Shown: in pieces, positions 55,905 through 64,000 of the stretch
Layout: every line of letters starts with the position of its first letter
How positions within the stretch are numbered: position 1 is the stretch's first letter
Assembly: GCF_030851345.1 (NCBI RefSeq)
Contig: NZ_JALPNU010000007.1
Coordinates: 124,001 to 188,000 of the forward strand
Length of the DNA: 64,000 nt
Direction of reading: 5' to 3'
Source of the DNA: Marinifilum sp. D714
Lineage (GTDB): Bacteria > Bacteroidota > Bacteroidia > Bacteroidales > Marinifilaceae
Translations under genes and position numbers: made by a program
The notes under the pieces: generated by a model
Seen by the model: only the letters and a program-made list of their open reading frames with translations
What the model was told of the DNA's origin: nothing
Database searches by the model: none

Positions 55905-57239
55905 ATGAAGAAAACACTAAAACATACTTTGTCTGAAAAGATTGAAGAACACAGACCAAGAACGAAACGCCTGTTAAAAGAATATGGAGATGTGGTTGTA
56001 GATAATGTAACCGTATCTCAGGTGATTGGAGGAATGAGGGGATTGAAATCACTGGTTACTGATATTTCTTATTTAGATCCTGAAGAAGGTATCCGTTACA
56101 GAGGATATACATTGGGAGAAGTAATTGAAAACTTACCAAAACCCAAAGGTGGAACAATGCCTTATGTAGAAGGTTTGTTTTATTTACTGCTAACTGGAGA
56201 TTTTCCTAATCAGGAAGAGGTAATGCAGGTGGTAGATGAATTTAGCAAAAGAAGAATTGTTCCTCGCTATGTTTATGAGGTAATTGACTCTTTCCCATGT
56301 TGCAGTCATCCAATGGCAATTTTCTCTACTGCAATTTTAACACTGAATCGTGAATCGGTATTCAATCGCCAATATCATGCAGGTTTGAATAAAAAAGATT
56401 ATTGGGAAGCTACATATGAAGATGCGCTAAACCTATTGGCTAAACTTCCGGAAATTGCTTCTTATATCTATAACAAATTGTATCGACAAGGACCAAGAAT
56501 TCAATCAAACCCTAACTTGGATATGGGAGGGAATTTTGCTCACATGATGGGAATTGATTCTCCTTATGATGATGTGTCTCGTCTTCACTTTATCATTCAT
56601 AGTGATCATGAAAGTGGTAACGTTAGTGCTCATACAGGTCATTTGGTAGCGAGTTCCTTATCTGATATCTATCTGTCAATATCAGCAATGATTAATGGTT
56701 TGGCAGGACCTCTTCATGGTTTAGCTAATCAGGAAGTGTTAAGATGGCTGCAGGATGTGATGGATAAGATGGGTAATAAATTGCCTACCGAAGATGAGAT
56801 GAAACAATTTGTTTGGGATACTCTAAATTCAGGACAGGTAATTCCAGGTTTTGGTCATGCGGTATTGCGTAAAACAGACCCTCGTTACATGTTGCAGCGA
56901 GAATTTAGTTTAAAGCATCTACCCGATGATCCAATTTTCAAATATGCAGATTTACTTTACAATGTAGTGCCTCCAATTTTGAAAGAGCATGGTAAGGCGA
57001 AAAATCCATGGCCGAACGTAGATGCTCAGTCAGGTGTAATCCAATGGCATTATGGTGTTACCGAATATGATTTCTATACGGTTTTATTTGGTATCGGTAG
57101 AGCTATTGGTATTTGTGCCAATATTATTTGGGATAGAGCATTAGGATATCCTCTGGAAAGACCTAAATCTATTACAACTGATATGCTTGAGAAAATAGCT
57201 GGTATTAAAAAAGAGGTAGTAGAAACACAACAAAGTTAA
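55905..57239 (+). CDS. gltA: citrate synthase, eukaryote-type
   Basis: 444 residues. Catalytic H271 (AGPLHGLANQE), H318 (GFGHAVLRKTDPRY) and D373 (NVDAQSG) align with pig H274, H320 and D375. The sequence HSDHESGNVSAHTGHLVASS is closer to mitochondrial enzymes than to the hexameric E. coli GltA, so this should be a dimeric, eukaryote-like citrate synthase. It condenses acetyl-CoA and oxaloacetate. Second gene of the acn operon. Three strong hairpins follow its stop. Confidence 0.95.
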   Translation: MKKTLKHTLSEKIEEHRPRTKRLLKEYGDVVVDNVTVSQVIGGMRGLKSLVTDISYLDPEEGIRYRGYTLGEVIENLPKPKGGTMPYVEGLFYLLLTGDFPNQEEVMQVVDEFSKRRIVPRYVYEVIDSFPCCSHPMAIFSTAILTLNRESVFNRQYHAGLNKKDYWEATYEDALNLLAKLPEIASYIYNKLYRQGPRIQSNPNLDMGGNFAHMMGIDSPYDDVSRLHFIIHSDHESGNVSAHTGHLVASSLSDIYLSISAMINGLAGPLHGLANQEVLRWLQDVMDKMGNKLPTEDEMKQFVWDTLNSGQVIPGFGHAVLRKTDPRYMLQREFSLKHLPDDPIFKYADLLYNVVPPILKEHGKAKNPWPNVDAQSGVIQWHYGVTEYDFYTVLFGIGRAIGICANIIWDRALGYPLERPKSITTDMLEKIAGIKKEVVETQQS

Positions 57240-57259
57240 ACGATTATAAAACAAGGCAG

Positions 57260-57296
57260 AAAGCTGATTTCAATTTATTGATTTCAGCTTTTTTTT
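57260..57296 (+). terminator. terminator after citrate synthase (hairpin 1)
   Basis: AAAGCTGA pairs with TCAGCTTT, with further CAAT/ATTG pairing inside, then a T-run. Confidence 0.8.
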
Positions 57297-57301
57297 ATAA
57301 A

Positions 57302-57342
57302 AAAACTGTAAAAAAGTCTGGTGATAACTTTTTTACAGTTTT
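57302..57342. terminator. second hairpin after citrate synthase
   Basis: Perfect 16-bp arms, AAAACTGTAAAAAAGT and its complement, with a 9-nt loop, directly after the first terminator. Confidence 0.6.
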
Positions 57343-57399
57343 GAAGCAAAAACTAACAATATGGAAAAGTTCCAATAAATACGATTTAATAAGTGGGAA

Positions 57400-57457
57400 A
57401 TACTTCAAATCCTACTAAACTCTAACCCTTACCTAAACAATGTAGGATTTGAAGTAT
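57400..57457. repeat. third inverted repeat in the 491-bp spacer
   Basis: Perfect 16-bp arms, ATACTTCAAATCCTAC and complement, around a 26-nt loop. No T-run follows. It could be a small-RNA hairpin or the remains of a short mobile element. The rest of 57458-57682 holds no gene. Confidence 0.55.
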
Positions 57458-57682
57458 ATTTCGCAGTTGAAAATTAAACTACCTCTCTACTCACTCACAA
57501 TGATTGTATGGTTAAACATTGTGATTTCCCTTTCACATTACAAATATGGTTTCTTTTGTGACAGAAAAATAGATTGAATTTACCCAAACTGCTCTGTTTA
57601 TATACTCAAAATGCAATGGGTATTTTACGCCATAGGAGACATAAGTAAAGGTAAAGTTTAATGAGGTTGTATTGTAGGTAAG

Positions 57683-57723
57683 AAAAAAGCCAATCTTTTT
57701 ATGACTTGTAAAGATTGGCTTTT
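57683..57723 (-). terminator. terminator of the 598-residue TIM-barrel-like gene
   Basis: On the minus strand AAAGCCAATCTTT pairs with AAAGATTGGCTTT and is followed by a T-run. Confidence 0.8.
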
Positions 57724-57730
57724 GTATGGT

Positions 57731-59527
57731 TTATGATTCTGTTTTTATCAGAATACTCTTAATTTCTCCTTCTAATTTTTCCAGATCTTTGGAGACTTGA
57801 TTTTTCATGTCATTGTACTTATCTGAAAACTTTTGAGAAAGGCCTTTATAGTAATCTACACCACTTAAAAGATTTTTCTTAAATCCTTCGAGAGATTTAA
57901 CTTGCTTAGGAATTGGATTCTTGATTTCCGATACTTGCTCTTTTAAGTAATCGTAATACAAATTCAATTCTTTAATAAACATGTGAGGCCTGTCTTTTCT
58001 ATCGATCAAATTGGTACGATTGTAAATGTGATCAATCATTTCCTTTAGCTTCACCTTTTTAGTGAAATATGCAAGGTTTGGCCCAGGACAAATTGAAACA
58101 CCATCACCATCTTTCTTCGTATCAATGTCATTCACCAAATAGGAAGCAGTGGATAATCCCTTACACAAGCAAGTTTTTTGAAGTAAAAGATTTATCTCCT
58201 TCTCAAGTTCTTCTTTTGGTAAGTTTTGTTCTCTTAAGTGAGCTAACTTTAACTTCTGATACTGTCGAGAAGCGGTACAAATTGGTTCCTTGGTAAACTC
58301 AGTGTTTGCAATCATGTATCGCTTGGTACAAGGACTTCCTGGTTTATTTTGCTTCAATCTGTCCCAAACATCGGCATCTCTTGTGTTGCTATTCAAATTA
58401 TTGAATCTTACTCCTAGAGGAGAAGCGTGACTTAGAGACAGATCTTCTTCATTGGCTTTTTCAAGCAATGACAATGTTTTTTCATCAACATCGCAAGCTT
58501 CTGGAACCATTAAAAACGGAGAACCCCAGCCAATTGAATCCAAATTGTATTGCTGCATTAGGAATTCATGTTCTTCTGCAGTTCCTACACCTCCCTGGGC
58601 GGTAACTTTAATACTTAGTGGCTCGGAAGGAACAGTTTTTCCCTTTTCTTTTAAGGTGTCAAAAAGAACAGGATTAAGACTATCTCTTAGTTCATCTCGC
58701 TTCTCTTTGAACTCCTGCAAAATAGGCCCCATCAAAAAACCATCAGTGGCAAATGCGTGCCCACCACAGTTCAAGCCTGATTCAATTCGATATTCCGAAA
58801 TCCAGATTCCCTTTTTGGCAAGAAAGCGTCCTTGAATTAGAGCCGATCGGTAATCGCTCACTTTCAGAACAATTTTTTTCTTGATATATCCATTTGTATC
58901 TGGATAGAAATCATCGAACTGCTCAAGGTAGCCATACAAACGTGGGTTCATTCCAGCAGAAAGGACCATGGAGCTCTCCAGGTTACTCATCGCAAATCCA
59001 CGAAGAGCTGCATGGGCATCATTGAATTCTACAGGTAAATCTTCACCTTCATATTGGTTTCCTTTGTCTAATTTGGTCATGATATTTACATCAATAGACC
59101 CAAGAGGAAGGTTATTGCTTAACCATTCTTTTGCTTCTTTCACATAAGGATTATCAGCAAATTTTTCTTTGAACTCTTTCTTTACTTCCGAGAAATCAGG
59201 TAGTAGGTCAAGATATTCTTCTAATTCTTTTCCTTTATCCTGAATTGATTCTTTAAGATTTTCAAACTTCTCCTTCACCAAATTATCTAGTAAATTTAGA
59301 TAAGATGTAATTCTTTCTGCACGAAAATCTTTGGTCTTTTCTGTAATAGGCTTAAAAGGAAGACTTAATTTCTTACAGTACATTTCTCGCATTTTCTCTA
59401 CAAGAACATCATCTACGATTGATACTACCGAAGAAATTCCCAAATGAGCCACTTTTACAGGAGTATCCACTGTAAATCCTGTACCCATAACAGGAATGTG
59501 GAAACTATGTCCTAAAATTTTACTCAT
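57731..59527 (-). CDS. large nitronate-monooxygenase-like protein with cysteine-rich region
   Basis: 598 residues, no signal peptide. Parts resemble FMN-dependent nitronate monooxygenase/TIM-barrel enzymes: GTGFTVDTPVKVAHLGISSVVSIVDD at the start, SGLNCGGHAFATDG near 255, and AQGGVGTAEEHEFL with SIGWGSPFLM near 315-340. The remainder is unusual. A helical insertion lies at about 60-140. A cysteine-bearing section at about 400-490 (SPCTKRY, EPICTASRQY, KTCLCKGLSTASYL, SICPG) could hold an Fe-S cluster. A coiled C-terminus follows at 500-598. No named family is assigned with confidence; an FMN/Fe-S oxidoreductase of unknown substrate is inference. Confidence 0.6.
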   Translation of the reverse strand: MSKILGHSFHIPVMGTGFTVDTPVKVAHLGISSVVSIVDDVLVEKMREMYCKKLSLPFKPITEKTKDFRAERITSYLNLLDNLVKEKFENLKESIQDKGKELEEYLDLLPDFSEVKKEFKEKFADNPYVKEAKEWLSNNLPLGSIDVNIMTKLDKGNQYEGEDLPVEFNDAHAALRGFAMSNLESSMVLSAGMNPRLYGYLEQFDDFYPDTNGYIKKKIVLKVSDYRSALIQGRFLAKKGIWISEYRIESGLNCGGHAFATDGFLMGPILQEFKEKRDELRDSLNPVLFDTLKEKGKTVPSEPLSIKVTAQGGVGTAEEHEFLMQQYNLDSIGWGSPFLMVPEACDVDEKTLSLLEKANEEDLSLSHASPLGVRFNNLNSNTRDADVWDRLKQNKPGSPCTKRYMIANTEFTKEPICTASRQYQKLKLAHLREQNLPKEELEKEINLLLQKTCLCKGLSTASYLVNDIDTKKDGDGVSICPGPNLAYFTKKVKLKEMIDHIYNRTNLIDRKDRPHMFIKELNLYYDYLKEQVSEIKNPIPKQVKSLEGFKKNLLSGVDYYKGLSQKFSDKYNDMKNQVSKDLEKLEGEIKSILIKTES

Positions 59528-59714
59528 GAATTGTTTTTATTGATTTAATGATACTTTAGCAATGTTATGCATTGACTTTTTTATCGTGTGGCAAGTTAGA
59601 TCAAATAGCCATCAAATCAAAGATAATTCAAGAGAAAGTGCTTCATATTAAAGTTAAAGCTTATGAAAGTTGAATAAGAAGTGTTGTGATGTTTTTCAAA
59701 AAATAAATTAATCC

Positions 59715-60221
59715 TTAAAATAATTCGAATTGTTGTGAATCATTGCCTAAATCAATACCTTCTATTTGTAATAGTTTGGCTTTAATATCAAGTCCTCCAG
59801 CATAGCCTGTCAGTTTTCCATTTTTACCTATTACTCTATGACATGGAATGATTATTGGAATTGGATTTTTTGAGTTGGCCATTCCAATTGCTCTACAAGC
59901 ATTGGGTTTTTCAATGGAATTGGCGATGTCTTGGTACGATTTGGTTTCTCCAAAAGGAATTTCTTCCAATTCTTTCCAAATTTGTTTTTGAAAAACCGTT
60001 CCATCTGGATCCAATTGCAATTCAAATTGAATTAGTTGATTATTGAAATAGGCAAGGAGTTGTTCTTTTGCCTCTGAAAGTTTCTCAGTACTTTGTTCCC
60101 AAGTGCTTGAAATTTCGAAAGGTTTCAATTGATCTTCAAAAAGAATCTTTTTCAAGCCTTTATCGCTCGCTAAAAGTAACAGGTCTCCAATTGGAGTGTT
60201 GATGATATCGAAATAGAGCAT
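59715..60221 (-). CDS. ogt: methylated-DNA-protein-cysteine methyltransferase
   Basis: 168 residues. The active-site PCHRV with C127 and the following KLTGYAGGLDIK loop identify O6-alkylguanine-DNA alkyltransferase, which repairs methylated guanine by suicidal transfer. The N-terminal domain (about 1-70) and the helix-turn-helix (SYQDIANSIEKPNACRAIGMANSKNP) are complete. Last gene of the tatD-tcdA-ogt group, 19 bp after tcdA. Confidence 0.93.
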   Translation of the reverse strand: MLYFDIINTPIGDLLLLASDKGLKKILFEDQLKPFEISSTWEQSTEKLSEAKEQLLAYFNNQLIQFELQLDPDGTVFQKQIWKELEEIPFGETKSYQDIANSIEKPNACRAIGMANSKNPIPIIIPCHRVIGKNGKLTGYAGGLDIKAKLLQIEGIDLGNDSQQFELF

Positions 60222-60240
60222 ATGCTTTTAATCTTCAAAT

Positions 60241-60963
60241 TTAAGAATCAGCCAATAATCCTTTAACTACTACCGATGAAATGAAACAACCAAACAAAGG
60301 AGGCATGTATGAAATGGTTCCTACATTTGATTTTTTGTTTCTGCTTTCATCCAGAATCACTGCATCTTTAGAAACATCTTCAGGAGAGAATACTACTTGT
60401 ACTCCTTTGTATAGACCAAGTTTATGAAGGCGTTTTCGTAGCATGCGAGCCAATTTACAATTGTATGATTTTGATATATCGGCAATTTGAATCTTACTTG
60501 GATCTGTTTTGCCGCCAGCACCCATTGCACTTACAATTTTTAAATTGTTTTGCAGACTATGGTAGATCAAGAAAATTTTTGGGGCTAGTGTATCAATGGC
60601 ATCAACCACATAATCATATTCCTCTTCCTTTAATACTTCAATCATTCTATCATCTTTAAGATATTCATTAAGAATTCTTAGGTCCAAATTAGGATTGATA
60701 TCTAAAAGACGAGCTCCCATTACCTCAGCTTTGTCTTTGTTCACATTTGATGTTGTTGCTGGTAGTTGTCTGTTAATATTCGATGTGTCAATGGTATCGC
60801 CATCAACAATGGTCATTTTTCCTACTCCGGCACGACAGATCTGCTCTGCTGCATATGCTCCAACTCCTCCTAATCCAACCACAAGAACATGCGAATTCTG
60901 TAATTTTTCTAGTTTTTCACTTCCCAATAACAGATTCGTTCTGCTCAACCACTCTTCACTCAT
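60241..60963 (-). CDS. tcdA: tRNA threonylcarbamoyladenosine dehydratase
   Basis: 240 residues, ThiF/E1-like. The nucleotide loop VVGLGGVGAYAAE (28-40), IVDGDTIDTSNINRQ and the downstream YDYVVDAIDTLAPKI match TcdA (CsdL), which cyclises t6A to ct6A at tRNA position 37 using ATP. Length is standard. It starts 3 bp after tatD and precedes ogt by 19 bp, so all three are one transcript. Confidence 0.92.
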   Translation of the reverse strand: MSEEWLSRTNLLLGSEKLEKLQNSHVLVVGLGGVGAYAAEQICRAGVGKMTIVDGDTIDTSNINRQLPATTSNVNKDKAEVMGARLLDINPNLDLRILNEYLKDDRMIEVLKEEEYDYVVDAIDTLAPKIFLIYHSLQNNLKIVSAMGAGGKTDPSKIQIADISKSYNCKLARMLRKRLHKLGLYKGVQVVFSPEDVSKDAVILDESRNKKSNVGTISYMPPLFGCFISSVVVKGLLADS

Positions 60964-60966
60964 ATT

Positions 60967-61626
60967 TTAAAAACACTTTAGGTAATTTAATAGAATTTGC
61001 TTTTTTAATACTTCAATATCAATTCCTTTTATTTCTGCCGCTTTTTGATAAATTTTTCTAATATCGATTTGCTTATCATCAGTTTCTAGAAATATTTTTT
61101 CCAAAGGGATTTCACGAAAAACGCTTTGAAGTTTTTCGTTTCTTAACAAGTTTTCTCCAAATGAAAGGAAAAATCCAAACTTTAATAAATCCTTTGCCAA
61201 TTGCAAGCTCTTATTATAGCCATGAAAAACCCATGCAGTTCCAGTGTCGTTTTCTTGTTTGATTCTAAGAAGCTCTTCTTGAGATTTAACGCAGTGAATA
61301 ATTACTGGTTTTTGCTTTAATTTGGCCATTTGAAGTTGTGCGATAAAAACCTTTTCTTGAATGGAAATATCTGTATCCATCAATTTATCAAGACCAATTT
61401 CACCAATGGCTATGTTATTCTTGTCGGCAGTTAATACTTCTAAATAGTTATCTATAGAATCGATCTCTAATTTTTCAATGTCCCAAGGATGTATCCCTTT
61501 GGAATAGGCTTGATCTTTATTCAATTCAATTTTAGATTCACCAATATTCATATTAAAAATAGAAAGGATTTCTGGATCCGAATCCACTTGATGTGTATGA
61601 ATATCTATGTAAGGAATTGATGCCAT
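60967..61626 (-). CDS. TatD-family hydrolase
   Basis: 219 residues, shorter than typical TatD (about 260). The metal site HxH is IDIHTHQVD. Later ligands include the glutamate in AIGEIGLDKL, VIIHCVKSQEEL, WVFHGYNKS and FLETDDK. It is a metal-dependent deoxyribonuclease or amidohydrolase-like enzyme. The normal QREVFxRQL segment is present as QEKVFIAQLQMAK. First gene of the tatD-tcdA-ogt transcript with its own -7 box at 61646-61653. Confidence 0.88.
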   Translation of the reverse strand: MASIPYIDIHTHQVDSDPEILSIFNMNIGESKIELNKDQAYSKGIHPWDIEKLEIDSIDNYLEVLTADKNNIAIGEIGLDKLMDTDISIQEKVFIAQLQMAKLKQKPVIIHCVKSQEELLRIKQENDTGTAWVFHGYNKSLQLAKDLLKFGFFLSFGENLLRNEKLQSVFREIPLEKIFLETDDKQIDIRKIYQKAAEIKGIDIEVLKKQILLNYLKCF

Positions 61627-61645
61627 ATTTATGAATTAATAAACG

Positions 61646-61653
61646 CAAAAATA
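61646..61653 (-). promoter_or_regulatory. -7 box TATTTTTG of tatD
   Basis: Exact TAnnTTTG on the minus strand, 19 bp upstream of the start codon. Confidence 0.5.
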
Positions 61654-61859
61654 AGAATATTGCATGGTAAGCCAAAGTGAAGAGAATATGTGATAAATAA
61701 AATTTTTAATAAGCTTTTAATTATTTGAATGTTGCAATTACTTCTGGCTGCAATTCGTCAAAAATGTATGAAAAAATCACTGAAAGCCTTGTTTAATGGT
61801 AGATTCTTGCTTACTTTGCAAGTAGAAACAGAACGTTCTTTGCATATAGAATAAAAGCA

Positions 61860-62037
61860 TTCCGCATTAATTAGCGATTGTTAAACTCAACAGTTATCAC
61901 ATACCGAGAAAGCAACATGCTTGCAAAAGCAGGCCCCAACCTTCGGGTTGCTTCGGCACAGGGGAAACTTGACCAAGCAGGCACTCAAATCCTGTCGTAC
62001 AGGAGTTTAAAATCCCATTAATTAATGCGGTTTTTTT
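61860..62037 (+). ncRNA. structured RNA, 6S-like architecture
   Basis: About 178 nt of nested pairing. The closing stem is CCGCATTAATTA (61862-61873) with TAATTAATGCGG (62019-62030), followed by T7 as a terminator. The second stem is TTAAACTC (61881-61888) with GAGTTTAA (62003-62010). Then come a large open region, an arm TGCTTG/CAAGCA, an inner CCCCAACC-TTCG-GGTT hairpin closed by GGGG, and a small CCTG/CAGG hairpin on the 3' side. A closed end stem, central bubble with a 3' side hairpin and one long terminal arm at this length is the shape of 6S RNA. Sequence identity to known 6S could not be tested. No protein frame is present. Plus strand chosen from the T-run. Confidence 0.55.
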
Positions 62038-62059
62038 ATGTCCTTTTGTGTGATTTGCT

Positions 62060-62707
62060 TTAAATAGAATTGCTTTCTACCTGTTTCAATTTATAGTTGG
62101 TACCTTTTTCTTCAAAATTGGGTTCCAATACTTCCCAGCATATTAATTTTACAAGAATTCGCTCCGCTTTATATCTGCTTATTTTCGCCAGTTTGCAGAA
62201 TTTATTCAAACTAATGTTTTCATTAATTTTTAGGTGTTCCAGCAGTAAACTTTCAGTTTTGGTATATTCCAGGTAAGTGCCAGTTGGTTTCGATTTGCGT
62301 TTCCAAACTTCCAGGAGAATTCGGTTTGCTAGTTTATTTTCATCATCTTTTCGTACGTATGCCAGCCACTTTCCATTTTCATTTTGTGCATAATGGGGCA
62401 TATTACTTGATGGTTCTATTGTAATTTCAAGTACATTTTTACCATGAACGGTCCAAACCTTACTTTCAAATTCGATTTTAGGTTTGGAATACATTTCAGC
62501 TGCAGCCTGAATCATATGAAACTCTTCATCAACCTTGGTTCCAGCAATTTTTCCATTGTCTTTAACACCAATAAGTAGTCTGCCTCCATCGGTATTGGCA
62601 AAGGCTGATAATGATTTGGCAATTTTTCGTGAATCGGTAATGCAAAATTTGAAATCTTGCTGTTGGTGTTCGCCTTCACGAATCAGTTTTTCTATATAGT
62701 GAACCAT
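62060..62707 (-). CDS. AlbA_2 (Schlafen-like) DNA-binding domain protein
   Basis: 215 residues from ATG 62707; an ATG two codons upstream is possible. The AlbA_2 domain spans about 8-125: GEHQQQDFKFCITDSRKIAKSLSAFANTDGGRLLIGVKDNGKIAG and IEPSSNMPHYAQ. A C-terminal winged-helix segment follows at about 145-205 (LLEHLKINENISLNKFCKLAKISRYKAERILVKL). The family includes predicted transcriptional regulators and Schlafen-related proteins. The ATP-binding AAA_4 name is historical. Targets unknown. 43 bp downstream of the U32 peptidase gene on the same strand. Confidence 0.82.
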   Translation of the reverse strand: MVHYIEKLIREGEHQQQDFKFCITDSRKIAKSLSAFANTDGGRLLIGVKDNGKIAGTKVDEEFHMIQAAAEMYSKPKIEFESKVWTVHGKNVLEITIEPSSNMPHYAQNENGKWLAYVRKDDENKLANRILLEVWKRKSKPTGTYLEYTKTESLLLEHLKINENISLNKFCKLAKISRYKAERILVKLICWEVLEPNFEEKGTNYKLKQVESNSI

Positions 62708-62756
62708 AATCAAAAAACTTTAACGGTTCGTAATATCTAATAAATTAATTAAGCGA

Positions 62757-64000
62757 TTATCCAAAAATAATCTTCATTTCGCAGCGTTGACAGTTGAATT
62801 CCAACTTGTAGCGATTTTTATTATCGACCAAAAACAGTGCCTGATTTTTCTTTTTTTCTGTCTTGGTTAGTTTTTGGCACATTCCAAACTCATGACGCAA
62901 ACAATGCTTGGTAGTCATGATGGCTTTACCTGAATGATTTTTTTGTAGTTCGAATCCTTTTTCGATTTTTTCCACTCCGCATTTATGATAGAACTCTTCG
63001 GCCTTGCAATTTACCACATTTCCCATATAAGTTAATTCTTTTGCAGGATATTGTGGATGAGCGATAAGTAATCTGTTTTCTTCCTGTTTTGCAGCTTCTA
63101 TTCTAATCTGTGTTAATTGTTCCAAGCATTGTCTGCGCAGATCATTTAATCTCTTGGCTTGGATAAAAGGAACTCTCTCAAAGTTGATTTCGATATTGTT
63201 GATTTCAAAGATAGAATCACCACTTTTTTGAAGTTGCTTTTTGATATTGCTTAAAGCCAATTCTTCATTTTTTGCACTTTCAAAGTCTTCCTGAATTTGA
63301 ATATTTGCTGAGATTTCATCTTCATCAATCGCAGTAAGATTTACACACCCATCGAAAATATCCAGGTAGAATTCAACGCCAATTTTTCTAATGGCATTGT
63401 CCTTTTTCAAAAGCTTCGCAAATTTATGATCGTTGTTACGAAACAAGCTAACTCCTCTCTGAAGCATGCCCATGTCATTGGGAAAAATCTTGTTTCCTTG
63501 AACGCCATTTACCTGAAATCCTTTTAAGAGCTTGTTTTTGTTGAAGAAACAAAGTCCATCACCATTGTGTAGTTTAAATTTGCTATCAACAACAATGTGA
63601 TCTTTTTTCACTTCTCTGATTTTCCCAATTTCTTTACCCATCGATTTTGGCGTATGGAAATTGGCAATTTCAGGAATTCTTCCCGTAAAAAAGTAAGGAG
63701 TATAACCACGATTAAAAGTAACATCAGGATCGGGTTTAAAACCAGGCTTTATTGTTCCCGATGAAGCTTGTTCGTACTCCCTTTTCTTATTAAATATTTT
63801 ATCCAAAGATTGTCGATAGTGGCTCGTAACATTCTTTAGGTAAGAACTATCTTTTAATCGGCCTTCAATTTTTAAAGAACAAATCCCAGCGTCTACAATT
63901 TCACTTAAATGATCAGTCAAATTCAGATCCTTTAGAGACAGAAGGTGTTTATCCTTGGCGATTACTTTTCCCTCATCATCAACCAAATCATATTTCATAC
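62757..64000 (-). CDS. U32-family peptidase (5' end outside window)
   Basis: About 413 residues visible; the frame is open at the window edge and the first visible ATG is internal, since YDLVDDEGKVIAKDKHLLSLKDLNL belongs to the middle of U32 proteins. The signature DAGICSLKIEGRLKD is present, followed by a beta-rich region (GKIREVKKDHIVVDS, GDGLCFF). Four C-terminal cysteine motifs are seen (NCKAEEFYHKC, KHCLRHEFGMC, NCQRC). U32 members such as TrhP and RlhA modify tRNA or rRNA rather than cleave protein. Which of these applies here is uncertain. Confidence 0.88.
   Translation of the reverse strand, partial: MKYDLVDDEGKVIAKDKHLLSLKDLNLTDHLSEIVDAGICSLKIEGRLKDSSYLKNVTSHYRQSLDKIFNKKREYEQASSGTIKPGFKPDPDVTFNRGYTPYFFTGRIPEIANFHTPKSMGKEIGKIREVKKDHIVVDSKFKLHNGDGLCFFNKNKLLKGFQVNGVQGNKIFPNDMGMLQRGVSLFRNNDHKFAKLLKKDNAIRKIGVEFYLDIFDGCVNLTAIDEDEISANIQIQEDFESAKNEELALSNIKKQLQKSGDSIFEINNIEINFERVPFIQAKRLNDLRRQCLEQLTQIRIEAAKQEENRLLIAHPQYPAKELTYMGNVVNCKAEEFYHKCGVEKIEKGFELQKNHSGKAIMTTKHCLRHEFGMCQKLTKTEKKKNQALFLVDNKNRYKLEFNCQRCEMKIIFG

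Overview
This is an AT-rich stretch of chromosome from a member of the Bacteroidota, probably a marine, Marinifilaceae/Marinilabiliales-like organism; the family-level placement is inference. The evidence is a protein with a gliding-motility/type IX secretion C-terminal domain (2815-5133), several promoters matching the Bacteroidota -7 consensus TAnnTTTG, near absence of Shine-Dalgarno sequences, a SigZ sigma factor, and typical Bacteroidota families (two-CW, DUF4350, DUF1835, YibE/F). No tRNA, rRNA, CRISPR array, phage or complete insertion sequence was seen. One structured RNA gene is proposed (61860-62037).

Layout. 1-5133 (all minus): a Crp/Fnr fragment cut by the edge, an ABC-2 exporter pair and a large secreted PKD-repeat protein. 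5394-8889 (plus): a compact four-gene operon that is the best candidate for an undescribed system. It encodes a cytosolic solute-binding-like protein fused to a DUF1858 domain, a HypB/CobW-like GTPase with cysteine pairs, an ABC ATPase with no membrane partner, and a small zinc-ribbon-like protein. A Crp/Fnr-type palindrome lies just upstream of its promoter, and a terminator closes it. 9024-12887: a GOLPH3-like (GPP34) protein, a probably frameshifted membrane protein, an HD hydrolase and a membrane-anchored MutS-like ATPase coupled to a tiny membrane protein. 12988-17720: a serine hydrolase, a GNAT and catalase-peroxidase KatG, separated by repeat-rich spacers.

17900-23950 looks like an accessory region. 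It starts with about 26 diverged 21-bp repeats in perfect register, followed by a putative PD-(D/E)XK nuclease. Then come small genes (membrane proteins, HutD, GNAT, DUF2007) punctuated by three copies of an about 80-bp double-hairpin element. Each copy sits just 3' of a stop codon, and the copies show compensatory base changes.

24029-36186 is mostly housekeeping and envelope genes: MATE exporter, Crp/Fnr regulator, DUF1835, two-CW, YibE/F, alkaline phosphatase, acyl-CoA ligase, a class V aminotransferase and a metallophosphoesterase. 36335-44684 holds a HAD hydrolase and a seven-gene minus-strand operon (SpoIIM, membrane protein, DUF4129, DUF4350, MoxR, DUF58, cyclophilin), with an RDD gene divergent from it. 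44803-50506 has a cysteine-rich peptide beside SigZ, a lipoprotein, an LpxH-like phosphatase with a glycosyltransferase, and a DUF438/hemerythrin/PAS protein. 50583-57239 has a thioesterase with prfC, a phosphodiesterase, and the paired TCA genes aconitase and eukaryote-type citrate synthase, followed by three strong hairpins. 57731-64000 (minus) has a large nitronate-monooxygenase-like protein of unknown role, an ogt-tcdA-tatD gene group, a 6S-like RNA (plus), an AlbA_2 protein and a 5'-truncated U32 peptidase.

Functions rest on family recognition by eye; no database search was possible. Start codons were moved from the longest reading frame where a promoter, signal peptide or family N-terminus argued for it, and this is stated in each entry.
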